Of a stretch of DNA of 64,000 nt, positions 28,219 to 39,040 are shown piece by piece. The translations under genes and the position numbers were made by a program. The stretch spans positions 1,302,001 through 1,366,000 of the forward strand of contig NZ_CP032627.1 of the NCBI RefSeq assembly GCF_003627095.1. The letters are read 5' to 3'. The DNA comes from Lactococcus allomyrinae. Lineage in GTDB: Bacteria > Bacillota > Bacilli > Lactobacillales > Streptococcaceae. The stretch's first letter is position 1. Each line of letters starts with the position of its first letter. The notes beneath the pieces were generated by a model. It did not search any database, was not told the DNA's origin, and worked only from the letters and a program-made list of their open reading frames with translations.

Positions 28219-29607
28219 TTACAACTTTTGGAAAATTTTTGCAGGATTAACCATCGAATTATCCAAACGAATTCTTATAATAAATTTTGTTCCTTCTGGT
28301 TGATTATCCTCAACAGAAATTTTACCGTTATAAGCATCAACGATTTGCTTCGCTAATGACAATCCCAAGCCCAGACCACCTTTTTGTCGCGTGCGTGCTT
28401 TATCCACACGGAAAAAGCGGTCAAAAATCTTCTTTTTATCCTCGTTAGAAATTCCTTCACCATTGTCAGCAACTGTAAAAATCAGATTTCCTCCATTTTT
28501 TTGCACATCAAGTGAAATCTCTCCGTCATCATCAGTATATTTCAATGCATTATCAAATAAAATAGTCAATAACTGCTTAATCAAAGCTTGGTCTAAATTT
28601 ATTGTTCCTTCTAATTTGAGCGTTCCTGTAAACACTTTCCCTGCATTTTCAGCAAGCATTTCATAACTATTGAAAATCATCTCAAAAAATGCTGCTGTTG
28701 TTTCTTCTGGCTCAATCTTGATTCCTGATTCACGGCGAGCTAAGTTGAGCAGATTAGTGGTCAAAAGTCGCATATTTCGAACTTCTGACAGGCTTTCAGA
28801 AATATTTTCCGATTCATCAATGATTGTCGCTGTCGGTTTTTGAAATAAAAGTTCCAACCGATTTTGCAAAATAGCGAGGGGAGTACGTAATTCATGAGAA
28901 GCATTTTCCACAAATTCCTTTTGCTTCTCATAAGCAGATAGAATTGGTTTCAAAGTCCAATTAGCAAGATATAGACTAATCACAACCGATAAAAGCCAAA
29001 AAGCAACCATTGTCGTTAAAATAACAAGCATAGCACGACTCATCGCGTCTTGAATTTGGTCAACATTTGAAAAGACCTGCACGTAGGCTGGGGTAATGCT
29101 ACCATCATTGTTTGTAATGACAATTTGCGTTGTTAGATAGCGATAGTGCCAATCTGCACCATAGGGATTATGCACGGAAATTGTCCGAATCGTATTAATT
29201 GCATTTTTATTTAATTTTACTGCTTTTTTTAGATGACTAAGAACAAAATCTGACGGTCCCATATCAGTAGAGGCTGGGGTAAAACTATTTCCGTCAGCAT
29301 CGTAGAAAAGTACACTATTCGTCGGACCATACGCTCCTTGACTTTGCAAACTTCCTGTTCCAGTTTGATTATTTGCTGCATCTTGCAAAAAAGCTGAATT
29401 ACGCGCTAAATCCTGCAAATTTTGGTCTGTTGCTTTATACATCCCAATCTGCATCACTTGAATAATGATAACTGCCAAAGCCACAAAAATTACTGTAAAA
29501 GCTAGAAAAAAATGAAGGAAATTTTTCCCATCATTTTTCACAATCGCTGAAGACTTAACTTTTTTAATTATTTTCTTCAAATTTTCTCTTTTCCATTTCG
29601 TCAGCAC
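28219..29607 (-). CDS. ciaH: CiaH-type sensor histidine kinase
   Basis: Membrane sensor kinase, 462 aa. It has a first membrane helix (about 30-52), an extracytoplasmic sensor of about 140 aa, a second helix (about 192-215), and a HisKA domain with the phospho-His in FVENASHELRTPLAIL. The HATPase domain shows N-box NALKYT, ADNGEGIS and GLGLGLSLAKQIVD. It lies directly after the response-regulator gene. The upstream start is unsure: GTG at 29607 has no good ribosome site, and a TTG at 29580 is an alternative. The CiaH name rests on similarity of the pair to the streptococcal system. Confidence 0.88.
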   Translation of the reverse strand: MLTKWKRENLKKIIKKVKSSAIVKNDGKNFLHFFLAFTVIFVALAVIIIQVMQIGMYKATDQNLQDLARNSAFLQDAANNQTGTGSLQSQGAYGPTNSVLFYDADGNSFTPASTDMGPSDFVLSHLKKAVKLNKNAINTIRTISVHNPYGADWHYRYLTTQIVITNNDGSITPAYVQVFSNVDQIQDAMSRAMLVILTTMVAFWLLSVVISLYLANWTLKPILSAYEKQKEFVENASHELRTPLAILQNRLELLFQKPTATIIDESENISESLSEVRNMRLLTTNLLNLARRESGIKIEPEETTAAFFEMIFNSYEMLAENAGKVFTGTLKLEGTINLDQALIKQLLTILFDNALKYTDDDGEISLDVQKNGGNLIFTVADNGEGISNEDKKKIFDRFFRVDKARTRQKGGLGLGLSLAKQIVDAYNGKISVEDNQPEGTKFIIRIRLDNSMVNPAKIFQKL

Positions 29608-29695
29608 TACAACTCATTCGTCGTTCAACTCTCTTTGATGATGGGATTTACTGACAGACTTATAACAGTTTTGTCAGCACTAACAGAAATAATTT

Positions 29696-30364
29696 TTATC
29701 GCAAAATATATCCTACATTACGCAAAGTAGAGAGATTATTAACAAACTCTGTATCTTTCAACTTTTTACGTATCTTGCTCATATATACTTCAACAACCGT
29801 AACTGTGGTATCGCTATCGTAACCCCAAATTCGGTCAAAAATTTGTTCTTTAGGTAAGATAACATTTTGATTTTGCATCAGATAAACGACCAAATCAAAT
29901 TCTTTACCAATCAAATCTACTGGTGTATCATCTACCATCGCTGATTTATTCGAGAGATTCAAGCGAACATTACCATAAGAAAGTCCATTGGAATCTTCAA
30001 GTTTTCCTGTGCGTTTTAGCAGAGCCTGAATACGCGCTCTTAACTCATCAAGATAAAAAGGCTTCGTCAGATAATCATCAGCACCAATATCAAAACCGTG
30101 CATCTTATCATCTAAAGATTCTTTTGCTGTCATGATAAGAACTGGCGTATCAACATTTTTTCCACGTAATTCTTTCAAAACTTCAAAACCATTTTTTTCT
30201 GGCAACATCAAATCTAGCAAAATCAAATCATAGATTCCAAGCTCTGCTTCATATAACCCTTCAATTCCATCATAGACTTGCTTTACTTCCGCAAATGATT
30301 TTAAGAAATCATAAACAGACTTGGATAACGATAAGTCGTCCTCGACTAACAAAATTTTAATCAT
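29696..30364 (-). CDS. ciaR: CiaR-type response regulator
   Basis: OmpR-family transcription factor, 222 aa. The receiver domain has acceptor Asp in [13 protein letters not shown], plus the conserved MTAKES and DDYLTKPF (Lys) segments; the C-terminal winged helix ends RNVGYILR. In streptococci CiaRH responds to envelope stress and controls small RNAs. The start at 30364 is preferred because AAGGA lies eight bases upstream; the earlier ATG at 30373 is too close to it. Confidence 0.9.
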   Translation of the reverse strand: MIKILLVEDDLSLSKSVYDFLKSFAEVKQVYDGIEGLYEAELGIYDLILLDLMLPEKNGFEVLKELRGKNVDTPVLIMTAKESLDDKMHGFDIGADDYLTKPFYLDELRARIQALLKRTGKLEDSNGLSYGNVRLNLSNKSAMVDDTPVDLIGKEFDLVVYLMQNQNVILPKEQIFDRIWGYDSDTTVTVVEVYMSKIRKKLKDTEFVNNLSTLRNVGYILR

Positions 30365-30373
30365 CGGATCCAT

Positions 30374-30812
30374 CCTTCTTCACTTTTTTGAGCTAAAATC
30401 ATTTTTCTTATCTCATGCTTTTATACTAGTTCATCTCTGTAGCCATAACTATGCTGCTTTGCGATGCTTTTCTCATTCCACAGACTTAAAAAGTAGCAGC
30501 AAGTGCAAGAAATAATTTGCGTAAACGCAAACTTTAATTTATAAAAAAACTTTTAAAAATTAAACAGTATTTGAACGTTACAACATAAAAAAACGTTCGA
30601 TAAATCTCTAGTATTTTTACTTATATTTGTAAAATATTCTCTCGATATTTTGCAAATAAAGCTGATAAGAACGCGCTCACCCTTTCTTTTATTTTATACT
30701 ATTATGCCGTTTTTGTCTTGTATTAAACTTAATCAATACTAAAATAAAACTAAAACAATTATTTTGAATTCTTCTGATAACCCAAACAATCTTTTTCTCC
30801 AAATTTCGCAAT
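30374..30812. repeat. Intergenic region with MITE-like element C (30423-30570)
   Basis: No gene. Left end ATACTAGTTCATCTCT; reverse complement of the right end ATACTGTTTAATTTTTAAA. The interior shares AGTAGCA-CAAG-GCAAG and TTGCGT-AACGCAAACTTT with the element at 31918-32087. Confidence 0.65.
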
Positions 30813-30813
30813 T

Positions 30814-30847
30814 AAAAAGATTCCAAAGACAAACTTTGGAACCTTTT
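30814..30847 (-). terminator. malR terminator
   Basis: Minus-strand hairpin AAAAGGTTCCAAAG-TTTGT-CTTTGGAATCTTTT with trailing T residues. Confidence 0.88.
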
Positions 30848-30854
30848 AACTCTA

Positions 30855-31829
30855 TTATTTTTTGATTTTTGTTGATTCTCTCAAAATAAGCTCGAACGGA
30901 ATAATTGTTTTCTCAGGCAAAAAGTTCTTATCATTGGATAAATCTAAGAATTTTTTTACTGCAGCTGCGCCCAACTGCTCAATATGAATATCAAAAGTCG
31001 TCAAATAGGGATGTAAAATTGATGCAAAAATCGAATTATTATAAGTAATCATACTAACATCGTCAGGTACCTTCAATCCAATTTCTGACAAACGTTCCAC
31101 CACTTTCAACGCTAAGACGTCATCCATAGCGACTAGAGCTGTTTCATCTTCTAGCATGAAATCTTTGTTAAAAAATATGAGACGTTTTGTCAATCCTAAT
31201 CGGTTCATCTCATCTTTGAAACCTTGATAACGTTCTTCGTAGACTTCTCCTTCTGTGGTATCAGTGACAAAGGCAATTTTTTGATGTTGAAGTTCAGCCA
31301 AATGTCTGACTGCTTCTCTCCCCAAAAGCATATTATCATTGTCCACATGTGTAATCTCATTTTGCCGTTCAGAGGGTGTTCCAACCAGCACAAATGGAAT
31401 ATCATTTTCTAACAGATAGTCGCGAATTTCGTCTCTTTTCCCTGCATATAAGATGATAAAACCATCCACTCGCTTTTCTGAGTATTGTAGCTCAACTTGT
31501 TTTTTTAATTCTTTGGTTGAATGTCCTGTTGCAATAGCTACCGAGACATTATAATCACGGGCCGTTTCGTTAATCGAGGTCAATATTTTCATAAAGAAAG
31601 GCTGGCTGGCTTTATCACTTACAGGTGGAAAGACAACGCCAATGGTGTTTGTTTTACCTGAAGCTAAAATTTGAGCAGCTGCATTTCTCCTGTAACCTAA
31701 GTCTTGCATTGCTTTACGCACTTTAGCTTTGGTTTTATCGCTAATTTCTGAGCTGTCTTTTATGACTCGACTCACGGTCGAAGCATTTACTCCAGCTTTT
31801 TTTGCTACATCTTTGATTGTTACTGCCAT
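30855..31829 (-). CDS. malR: LacI-family maltose regulator
   Basis: DNA-binding regulator, 324 aa from the ATG at 31829, where MAVTIKDVAKKAGVNASTVSRV is a standard LacI start; the frame upstream has no support. The helix-turn-helix is at residues 4-24, the hinge is YRRNAAAQILASGKTN, and the sugar-binding domain follows. It stands at the edge of the maltose island. The 12-bp palindrome GCAAACGTTTGC in the malE promoter is its likely operator, since pneumococcal MalR binds an almost identical word. The ligand is presumably maltose or maltotriose. Confidence 0.85.
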   Translation of the reverse strand: MAVTIKDVAKKAGVNASTVSRVIKDSSEISDKTKAKVRKAMQDLGYRRNAAAQILASGKTNTIGVVFPPVSDKASQPFFMKILTSINETARDYNVSVAIATGHSTKELKKQVELQYSEKRVDGFIILYAGKRDEIRDYLLENDIPFVLVGTPSERQNEITHVDNDNMLLGREAVRHLAELQHQKIAFVTDTTEGEVYEERYQGFKDEMNRLGLTKRLIFFNKDFMLEDETALVAMDDVLALKVVERLSEIGLKVPDDVSMITYNNSIFASILHPYLTTFDIHIEQLGAAAVKKFLDLSNDKNFLPEKTIIPFELILRESTKIKK

Positions 31830-32307
31830 TTTCGTCTTCTGAGCGATGCTCAGACTGGATAAATCCAGCACTCCTTTCTTTATATTCTTTCATCTCTAAA
31901 TATACGTAAGCAGACTTATACTATTTTACCTCTAAACGATTTTAGACATTTGGAGGTGAACTGCTTGCGATGATTGGGAAAAGCAATGCTTTCATCCGTA
32001 GCCTTGAAAAGTAGCATCAAGCGCAAGAGAGGCTTGCGTGAAACGCAAACTTTCACTTCTAAAACACTTTTAGAAGTGAATCAGTATTAGTCGTTGACCC
32101 GCGGATATCGCCTTACAATTATTGAGAAAAATGTTACTTTCCTTACCTGCGATATCAGAATAAGTTTCTAAAACTCGAATATTTTGAAATCGTAAACAGT
32201 CTATATTCTTTCACGATTTTACGTGTTTTAAAATAAACTCATCTTTTTATAATCTTGTTCCATTTTGCTAAAAGTTTTTCAATTTGTCAACCTTTGATTA
32301 CAATTTT
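31830..32307. repeat. Intergenic region with MITE-like element D (31918-32087)
   Basis: No gene. Element ends are inverted repeats of about 29 bp: left ATACTATTTTACCTCTAAAC, right read backwards ATACTGATTCACTTCTAAAA. It lies between malR and mapA. Confidence 0.7.
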
Positions 32308-34569
32308 TTATTTTATTTTTGTTTTATAGTTTGTTTCTAAAAGAATTTTTTCATTGTAAACTTCAAGTTCTATTGGATGACCTTTGAGGAGTTCGATTTC
32401 GATATTATCAGAAACAGAGATTTTTAATAACCGTCCACGATAATTGATATGGAAATTGTAGGCTGTCCAAGCTTCTGGTAAAAATGGAGCAAAACTTAGC
32501 TGACCTTCCCATGTTTTCATTTGAGCAAAACCATGAACGATAGCTAGCCATGAGCCAGTCATTGAGGTAATGTGAAGTCCATCTGCTGTATCATTATTGT
32601 AGTTATCAAGGTCTAAACGTGCTGTACGTTCATACATCTCTACTGCTTTAGATTCCATTCCAAGCTCAGCAGCAAGAATCGCGTGAATAGATGGAGATAA
32701 CGAACTTTCATGAACAGTGAGCGGTTCATAAAATTCAAAGTTACGACGTTTTTCTTCCAAACTAAACTTATCTCCAAAGAAATAAATCCCTTGCAAAACA
32801 TCTGCTTGCTTAATATAAGGACTGCGCAACACTCTATCCCAAGACCAGTTTTGATTAAGCGGCAAGTTTGATGGATCAAGCTGCGCTACTGGCGTTAAAT
32901 CTTTGTCAAGATAGCCATCATGTTGGACAAAAACACCTAATTTTTTATCTTCTGGATAGTACATTTTTTCCACGATTTCTGACCATTTTTCAAGTTCTTT
33001 TTCTGAAACTTTTAGGTCAGGACGAGGAAATTTTGTTAGATTTTTACTGGTGTAGGTGAGTACCCATGCGGCTAACTTATTGGTATACCAATTGTTGTTG
33101 ATATTGTTCTCGTATTCATTAGGTCCTGTAACACCATGAATCATGTACTTATCATTTCGTGCGGAATAATGCACGCGGTCCGCCCAGAATCTTGCAATTT
33201 CAACTAGGACTTCCAGTCCTTCATGAGCAAGATATGTTTCATCACCTGTGTAATTGGTATAATTATAAATTGCATAAGCCATCGCACCGTTACGATGAAT
33301 TTCTTCAAAGGTGATTTCCCATTCATTGTGACATTCAACTCCTGTGAATGTAACCATTGGATAGAGCGCTCCAGCTAAACCTTGCATACGAGCGTTATGC
33401 TGCGCTTGTGGAAGTTGTGTATATCTATATTTCAACAGATTTTTTGTGACTTTTTCATCAGCTAATGCGAGATAGAGTGGTACTGCGTAGGCTTCTGTGT
33501 CCCAATAAGTTGCTCCGCCGTATTTTTCGCCTGTAAATCCTTTAGGACCAATGTTTAAGCGTGCGTCTTCACCATAATAAGTGCTGAAAAGTTGAAAAAG
33601 GTTGAAACGTATCCCTTGCTGTGCTTCATCGGAACCCTGAATCTGTACGTCAGCGATTTCCCAGCGTTTTGACCATGCTTCTATCTGTGCTGTACGAAGT
33701 TCTTCGTAGCTAATTGCTGACAAAGATTCAATCAAAGCTACTGAAGTATCTGTCAGTGCTGATAGATTGTCATAATCACGACTTGTCAGCACCAAAACAC
33801 GTTTTTCAAAAGTTAATGTTTGCCCTGCTGGCAAGATTTCTTCGTAAGTATCACTCACGTTGTCGTCAGCAGATTTTTGCGCGGTCAGTTGTAAATTTCC
33901 TTTGAAATCTTGATGGGCCAATACTGTAAATTGTTCTACACCAAAAGGATTTGGAATGGTTTGACTGATGAGATAAGAACCGTGTTCCGTATTGCCAGAT
34001 TCATAGGTATTCCAGAATTTTTCATCATAGTTGGCATCTTCATTACGAACATCGGCATCTATAAACGACTCTGCGCGCACGCTGTGCATTTGTCCGTCAA
34101 TATTTTCAAAGTTAAAATGGAAAACCGCGAGTTCTCGCGTTGCAATTGAGAAGAAACGCTCAACTGTCACACGCACACCAGAAACTGTATAGGCATAAGT
34201 CAGCAACCCTTTTTCCATATCCAATGCTAAATCAAAATCTGTTACTGGGCTTGTTGCCAAATCAACTTCTTTTTTATCAATAAACAGACGAACTTTGGCA
34301 AAATTCAGAGCGTTGATTGCCTTCCCGAAATATTCTGGGTAACCATTTTTCCACCAACCCACACGAGTTTTATCTGGAAACCAGACACCTGCGATATAAG
34401 TTCCTTGATGATGATCACCGCTGAAAGTTTCGCTAAAATTTCCACGCATTCCCATGTATCCATTTCCGATGGAAGTTAGGGATTCTTGCAATCTTCGGTC
34501 TTCTTTTTCGATTTGATGAGCCGTGATTTTCCAAGGATTAATTCCCATAATTCTCTTGATTTGTTTCAT
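32308..34569 (-). CDS. mapA: Maltose phosphorylase (GH65)
   Basis: Splits maltose with phosphate into beta-glucose-1-phosphate and glucose in the cytoplasm, 753 aa. The GH65 catalytic acid is in [36 protein letters not shown] and [20 protein letters not shown] are core segments. The start at 34569 gives [15 protein letters not shown], the usual family N-terminus; the frame upstream to 34692 is unlikely, and an ATG at 34551 is possible. Trehalose or kojibiose phosphorylase are related alternatives, but the malR and malEFG context favours maltose. Confidence 0.9.
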   Translation of the reverse strand: MKQIKRIMGINPWKITAHQIEKEDRRLQESLTSIGNGYMGMRGNFSETFSGDHHQGTYIAGVWFPDKTRVGWWKNGYPEYFGKAINALNFAKVRLFIDKKEVDLATSPVTDFDLALDMEKGLLTYAYTVSGVRVTVERFFSIATRELAVFHFNFENIDGQMHSVRAESFIDADVRNEDANYDEKFWNTYESGNTEHGSYLISQTIPNPFGVEQFTVLAHQDFKGNLQLTAQKSADDNVSDTYEEILPAGQTLTFEKRVLVLTSRDYDNLSALTDTSVALIESLSAISYEELRTAQIEAWSKRWEIADVQIQGSDEAQQGIRFNLFQLFSTYYGEDARLNIGPKGFTGEKYGGATYWDTEAYAVPLYLALADEKVTKNLLKYRYTQLPQAQHNARMQGLAGALYPMVTFTGVECHNEWEITFEEIHRNGAMAYAIYNYTNYTGDETYLAHEGLEVLVEIARFWADRVHYSARNDKYMIHGVTGPNEYENNINNNWYTNKLAAWVLTYTSKNLTKFPRPDLKVSEKELEKWSEIVEKMYYPEDKKLGVFVQHDGYLDKDLTPVAQLDPSNLPLNQNWSWDRVLRSPYIKQADVLQGIYFFGDKFSLEEKRRNFEFYEPLTVHESSLSPSIHAILAAELGMESKAVEMYERTARLDLDNYNNDTADGLHITSMTGSWLAIVHGFAQMKTWEGQLSFAPFLPEAWTAYNFHINYRGRLLKISVSDNIEIELLKGHPIELEVYNEKILLETNYKTKIK

Positions 34570-35004
34570 TTTTACTTTTATTTTCCTTTTCTTTAAGATG
34601 TGAGTCCGACTGTTTTGAAAGGTTGAAAAATAGGAAAGCTGGAGGTTCTGTCGCAGACAGGTCACAGACTTATCTTTTTTCACCCCTTTCATGGAGGACG
34701 AACCTCAGTTAGTTAAGATGTGAGAGAAGCTCAATCAGAAACTGTGAAAAAGAAGGAAATTTTTGGTTCCCTTTTGCTCTTACTGCTTTAGCAGTTAAGC
34801 AAACGGACAGCGTAATGGCAAAGCCATGAAGATCTGCGTTAGCGCAGGTTCAAAATTTCATATTTTTTCGCAAGTTTCTAGCTTTCCGAACTCAGTGAAG
34901 AGTGCTCGACCAAAAGCGTAGTGATTTAGGAAATTGGATAGTTCATGCGAAAGCACGGTTCTCCAATTCATCTAATCGTCTAGCTTTTAGCCTTCCAAAA
35001 TCAA
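34570..35004. repeat. mapA upstream region with AAGATGTGAG words and dyads
   Basis: No gene. Two AAGATGTGAG words occur (about 34598 and 34713). Segment 34770-34850 holds several short dyads (CTGCGTTAGCGCAG, ATGGCAAAGCCAT) and words shared with element A. A promoter for mapA must lie here or upstream, but none is convincing by eye. Confidence 0.45.
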
Positions 35005-36624
35005 TTAAATCTTCTGATAAACATGATATTCCCATGCTTCTAGTAGCATTTTGGTTTGAAATTGTCTGTCAGCACTTCCCAAGATATGCTGGTAATTTCT
35101 GTCAGTGCTGACAGAAGTTGTATCAAAATTCAGGTGTGCTTTTTTCGTTCCTAAATTGACCATAATCAAAAATTCATCACGTTCGTAGACAAATGCCTGC
35201 AAGTGTCTAGCAAAATGAAAACGAACGGAGCCATCAGAAATTGCTTTCTCATCATGCCGTAATTGAATCAGTCTTTGATACAGCTCTGTCAGCTCTGACA
35301 GATTTTCTGAATTTACTGTTTTAAAATTTGGATTAATCTCCATCCACGACTGACCTGTTGTAAAACCTGCATTTTCATCAAGGGACCATTGTAAAGGGGT
35401 ACGTGCGTGTTCACGACTTCCCGCCGTCACTTTTTTCAGTGCATCATCTGCTGACAGATTTTCTGTCAGCAACGCTTGGTAATGATTTTTGACTTCCTCA
35501 GCACGCAACTGACTGCTGTCAGTAAATGGAAAATTGGTCATGCCAAATTCTTGACCTTGGTAAATGAAAGGTGTCCCCCGCAACAACATGTAGCTGACCG
35601 CGAGTGCTTTTGCTGACTCAAGGGAGCCATCACCAAAAGTGTCAATACTTCTAGGCTGATCGTGATTTTCAAGATAGAGCGCATTCCACCCCTCTGCCTG
35701 TAAATCCTCCTGCCAACGCATAATCACTTTCTTGTAAGCATAGATTGAGCCTGTACCATCACTATTTGGTTTGCGCGTGTTATGTTCAAGCTCAAAAATC
35801 ATGTTGATATATCCTGAATCATTTGTCCAGCTTGAAGCCTGATGCGAGCGAACTCCTGAAGCTTCTCCAACCGTCAAGGCACCATACTCATCAAAAATCT
35901 TCTTCAAATCGTCCATGTACTGCTCAATGCCTGCAACATTCATAAACGGCTGCCACGGGCCATCGCCTTTCCATGATTTAATTTTAAAATCCCACGGTTC
36001 TTTTTGAATATGAGAAATAGCATCTAATCTAAAACCATCAATCCCAAGCTCTAACCACCAACGAATCATACGATAAATCTCTGCACGTACTTTAGGATTT
36101 TTCCAGTTTAAATCTGGTTGCTCTTTTGCAAAAACATGGAAATAAGCCTGTCTGGTCGCTTCATCATAAGTCCACGCTGAACCACCAAAAAAAGAAATCC
36201 AGTCATTTGGCATCTTCTTATCTGTAGCCTCTTGCCATAAATAATAGTCGCGATAAGGATTGTCTTTCGACTTCTTGCTCTCTAAAAACCACGGATGTTG
36301 GTCAGACGTATGATTGACAACTAAGTCCATGATTACTTTTATACCAACTTCATGAGCTTTTGTAAGCAAAATTTTGAAATCATCAAGACTTCCGAACATC
36401 TCATCAATCGCATAATAATCTGCAATATCGTACCCACCATCAAATTGTGGACTTTTGTAAATTGGATTAAGCCAAATAAAATCAACACCCAACTTTTTCA
36501 AATAAGTTAATTTTTCAATAATTCCTTGAATATCACCGATGCCATCACCATTTGAATCCTTAAAAGATTTCGGATAAATCTGATAGCCAACGGCAGAATG
36601 AAACCAATTTTTATTCTTTTTCAT
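35005..36624 (-). CDS. GH13 alpha-glucosidase (oligo-1,6-glucosidase type)
   Basis: Cytoplasmic glycoside hydrolase, 539 aa, subfamily GH13_31-like. The four GH13 regions are visible: [17 protein letters not shown] (nucleophile Asp), TVGEASG (acid/base Glu) and LENHDQPR. It lacks a signal peptide, so it acts on imported oligosaccharides such as isomaltose or panose, or on alpha-1,4 maltosides; specificity is not decidable here. It follows the amylase gene across a gap of about 160 bp that carries IS200/IS605-like hairpins. Several inverted TGTCAG pairs lie in its C-terminal half. Confidence 0.88.
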   Translation of the reverse strand: MKKNKNWFHSAVGYQIYPKSFKDSNGDGIGDIQGIIEKLTYLKKLGVDFIWLNPIYKSPQFDGGYDIADYYAIDEMFGSLDDFKILLTKAHEVGIKVIMDLVVNHTSDQHPWFLESKKSKDNPYRDYYLWQEATDKKMPNDWISFFGGSAWTYDEATRQAYFHVFAKEQPDLNWKNPKVRAEIYRMIRWWLELGIDGFRLDAISHIQKEPWDFKIKSWKGDGPWQPFMNVAGIEQYMDDLKKIFDEYGALTVGEASGVRSHQASSWTNDSGYINMIFELEHNTRKPNSDGTGSIYAYKKVIMRWQEDLQAEGWNALYLENHDQPRSIDTFGDGSLESAKALAVSYMLLRGTPFIYQGQEFGMTNFPFTDSSQLRAEEVKNHYQALLTENLSADDALKKVTAGSREHARTPLQWSLDENAGFTTGQSWMEINPNFKTVNSENLSELTELYQRLIQLRHDEKAISDGSVRFHFARHLQAFVYERDEFLIMVNLGTKKAHLNFDTTSVSTDRNYQHILGSADRQFQTKMLLEAWEYHVYQKI

Positions 36625-36674
36625 TAAACCTAATCTCTGTCAGCACTGACAGAATTTTCCTTTTATCAAAGTAA

Positions 36675-36781
36675 GTGCGTGCTAACCCCCCTCTTAGGTG
36701 GGGATGAAGCAGCACTAACTTTGAATTTTATCCGACTAAATTCAGTGGGAGTTGGAACTCCCATTGAAATAAGTCTTGACT
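36675..36781 (-). mobile_element. Possible IS200/IS605-type end remnant (hairpin pair)
   Basis: Two strong imperfect or perfect hairpins: TGGGAGTT-GG-AACTCCCA (36747-36764), and a GTGCT...AGCAC outer stem enclosing CCCC...GGGG (36684-36714). The arrangement of subterminal hairpins without a transposase resembles ends or palindrome-associated miniature forms of IS200/IS605 elements. It abuts the stop codon of the amylase gene. The classification is inferred from form only. Confidence 0.4.
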
Positions 36782-38359
36782 TCATTTCGTCAAAATTACT
36801 GTGCTGTATGCTGGAACTGTCAACTTGTCAGCTGTCAGTTTCGCCGCTCCACCTTTGATATAAAGCCCATCAGAAAGTTTGTTTCCAATGACTGCTTTAG
36901 GTAATTTTACAGTAACGGAGTCAGTATCCGAAAAATTATTGACAATCGTTAAGTCTTGCCCGTAATTAATGACAGATAAGCTATCATTACTGACAGAAAC
37001 TGATTTGATTCTGTCAGCAGCAATTTCCGGATATTTCGCCTTTAATCGTAAAATTTTCTTATACCAATTAAGCAAAGAATCTGGATTGGCTTCTTGTTGC
37101 GCAACTGAACCACCAAGTGTCGTAGCTATCATATCACTTCCAGGCACAGAAACACTTGCTTTTGGTGAATCTTTACCATCCACAGCCCAAGGCATTGGCA
37201 AGCGTTTATTCTGGTCAACACCTGAGCCACTCATTCCCAACTCCTCTCCATAGTAAATAAATGGATTGCCCGGCATGAGCAGGTAGCTTGATGCCGCCAT
37301 TTTAGATTCAGGTAGCGTATTTGTGAAATTAATCGCTCGATCCATATCATGATTGGTCAAAAACGGTGCATCAATTGCTGTCGGATTTGCTTTATGAATC
37401 TCGTCATCCCAAGCCGTTTCTCCCTCTGAAAAAGTTGAACCCTCGCCATACATCAAAGCATTCATCAATGGACTGTTATTATTATTTAAAGCATTGGGAA
37501 AAGCAAATAGTGAATTAATTTTTGAAGCATAAAGTGACGTAATATCATCTGCACCTGCATAGTCCTCGCCTACGACATAAGCTTTTTTATCTTGAGAATG
37601 AATCGTCTTCATCAACCAACTCGAAAATTTAACCGTATTTTTATCCACAGATGTGCCATAATAATAAGCCATACCATCTAAACGAAAGCCCGAAACACCT
37701 TTGTCCAGCCAAAATTTTGTGATTTTTGCGATTTCTTTTTTAACATCTGGATTGGATAAATTCAGGTCTGGCATAGACTTGTCAAACTCTGACTCATAGT
37801 ATTTTCCATTACTTGCCAAATTATAGCCTTGTTTTGGCTGACTTGACCAATTATAATAATTGACATATTTTTTATCGCCAGCAAGCGCCTTTTCAAACCA
37901 CACATTGTTTGTCGCCGTGTGATTAAATGGCATATCCAAGATGACTGCAATACCGCGTTTTTTCGCTTGTGCAATTAAGTTTTCAAAATCTGCCATCGTA
38001 CCCAATTTTGGATTGATTGCTTCATAATTTGTCACATCATAACCGTGATAACTAGGACTTGCAAAAATAGGTGTCATCCACAAGCCCTGAACTTTTAAAT
38101 CTGTTGTTGATTGGGGATTTCCAGTGTTCAAATAATCTAAATGCTGTGTAACACCATTCAAATCTCCTTGCCCATCACCATTTGAATCCGCAAAAGAACC
38201 TGTAAAAATTTCATAAAAATTGCGGTATAAACTTGGACTCACTTTTGTACTGACAGCTTTTTTGTCAGCGCTACTCGCTTGCGAATTAGTTTTTTGGCAA
38301 GCTGTCAGTACTGACAGAGCAAGAATACTCGCTGACAGTACAATGATTTTACTTTTCAT
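36782..38359 (-). CDS. Lipoprotein alpha-amylase (GH13)
   Basis: Surface-anchored amylase, 525 aa. The lipoprotein signal MKSKIIVLSASILALSVLTAC has the lipobox LTAC with Cys at residue 21. A GH13 barrel follows with DMPFNHTA, GFRLDGMAYY (nucleophile), VVGEDYAGA (acid/base) and FLTNHDMDR, then a C-terminal beta domain. The start at 38359 overlaps the maa stop by 11 bp, so translation is probably coupled. As the only exported enzyme of the island it would generate maltodextrins for MalEFG. TGTCAG words surround the signal-peptide codons. Confidence 0.9.
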   Translation of the reverse strand: MKSKIIVLSASILALSVLTACQKTNSQASSADKKAVSTKVSPSLYRNFYEIFTGSFADSNGDGQGDLNGVTQHLDYLNTGNPQSTTDLKVQGLWMTPIFASPSYHGYDVTNYEAINPKLGTMADFENLIAQAKKRGIAVILDMPFNHTATNNVWFEKALAGDKKYVNYYNWSSQPKQGYNLASNGKYYESEFDKSMPDLNLSNPDVKKEIAKITKFWLDKGVSGFRLDGMAYYYGTSVDKNTVKFSSWLMKTIHSQDKKAYVVGEDYAGADDITSLYASKINSLFAFPNALNNNNSPLMNALMYGEGSTFSEGETAWDDEIHKANPTAIDAPFLTNHDMDRAINFTNTLPESKMAASSYLLMPGNPFIYYGEELGMSGSGVDQNKRLPMPWAVDGKDSPKASVSVPGSDMIATTLGGSVAQQEANPDSLLNWYKKILRLKAKYPEIAADRIKSVSVSNDSLSVINYGQDLTIVNNFSDTDSVTVKLPKAVIGNKLSDGLYIKGGAAKLTADKLTVPAYSTVILTK

Positions 38360-38957
38360 GATACTTTCTCTCTTCATCTTCCCAATAAAGACGGTCTGTT
38401 TCCGAAATTTCACGTAAGACACGCGCAGGATTTCCTACTGCAATCACATTTGCAGGCAGATCTTTTGTCACAACACTTCCAGAGCCAACAATCGTATTTT
38501 CGCCGATTGTAACACCAGGATTGACTATCACACCGGCTCCAAGCCAAACCCGAGACCCTATCGTGATTGCTTTTCCTAACTCTAGCCCACGCACACGAAC
38601 CCCTGCATCAATCGGATGACTGGGCGTAATCAATTGCACACGAGGTCCAAACATGACATCATCACCAATCGTAATCGGTGCTACATCAAGAAAGATACAG
38701 TCCATATTGGCATAAAAACGCTCACCAATCTTTGTATTAAAGCCATAATCAACATGAAGCGGCGGATTGACATAAATCTCTTCACCAGTTTGTCCAAATA
38801 ATTCTTTTTCAAGCGCAACGATTTTGTCTCTTTCCATTAAGCTCACTTGATTAATTTTTTGCGCCAAAACACGTGATTTTCTTGGACGATATTCTGGTTC
38901 AATCTTGCTTGCATCGTAAAGTTCGCCTGAAATCATGCGTTCGTATTCAGAAGTCAT
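38349..38957 (-). CDS. maa: Maltose/galactoside O-acetyltransferase
   Basis: Acetyl-CoA-dependent transferase of the left-handed beta-helix (hexapeptide repeat) family, 202 aa. The N-terminal MTSEYERMISGELYDASKIEPE is typical of maltose acetyltransferase. Hexapeptide turns are visible in IGDDVMFGPRVQLITPSHPI and GVTIGENTIVGSGSVVTKDL. It is thought to acetylate non-metabolised sugars. It sits in the minus-strand maltose operon directly before the amylase. Confidence 0.9.
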   Translation of the reverse strand: MTSEYERMISGELYDASKIEPEYRPRKSRVLAQKINQVSLMERDKIVALEKELFGQTGEEIYVNPPLHVDYGFNTKIGERFYANMDCIFLDVAPITIGDDVMFGPRVQLITPSHPIDAGVRVRGLELGKAITIGSRVWLGAGVIVNPGVTIGENTIVGSGSVVTKDLPANVIAVGNPARVLREISETDRLYWEDEERKYHEK

Positions 38958-39040
38958 TTTTCACCTCAGCTCCTCTTTCTTCCTTTTTTGCCATTGATAG
39001 ATACTGCAAAATTCTGTCAATACACTGACAGAAAAAATTT

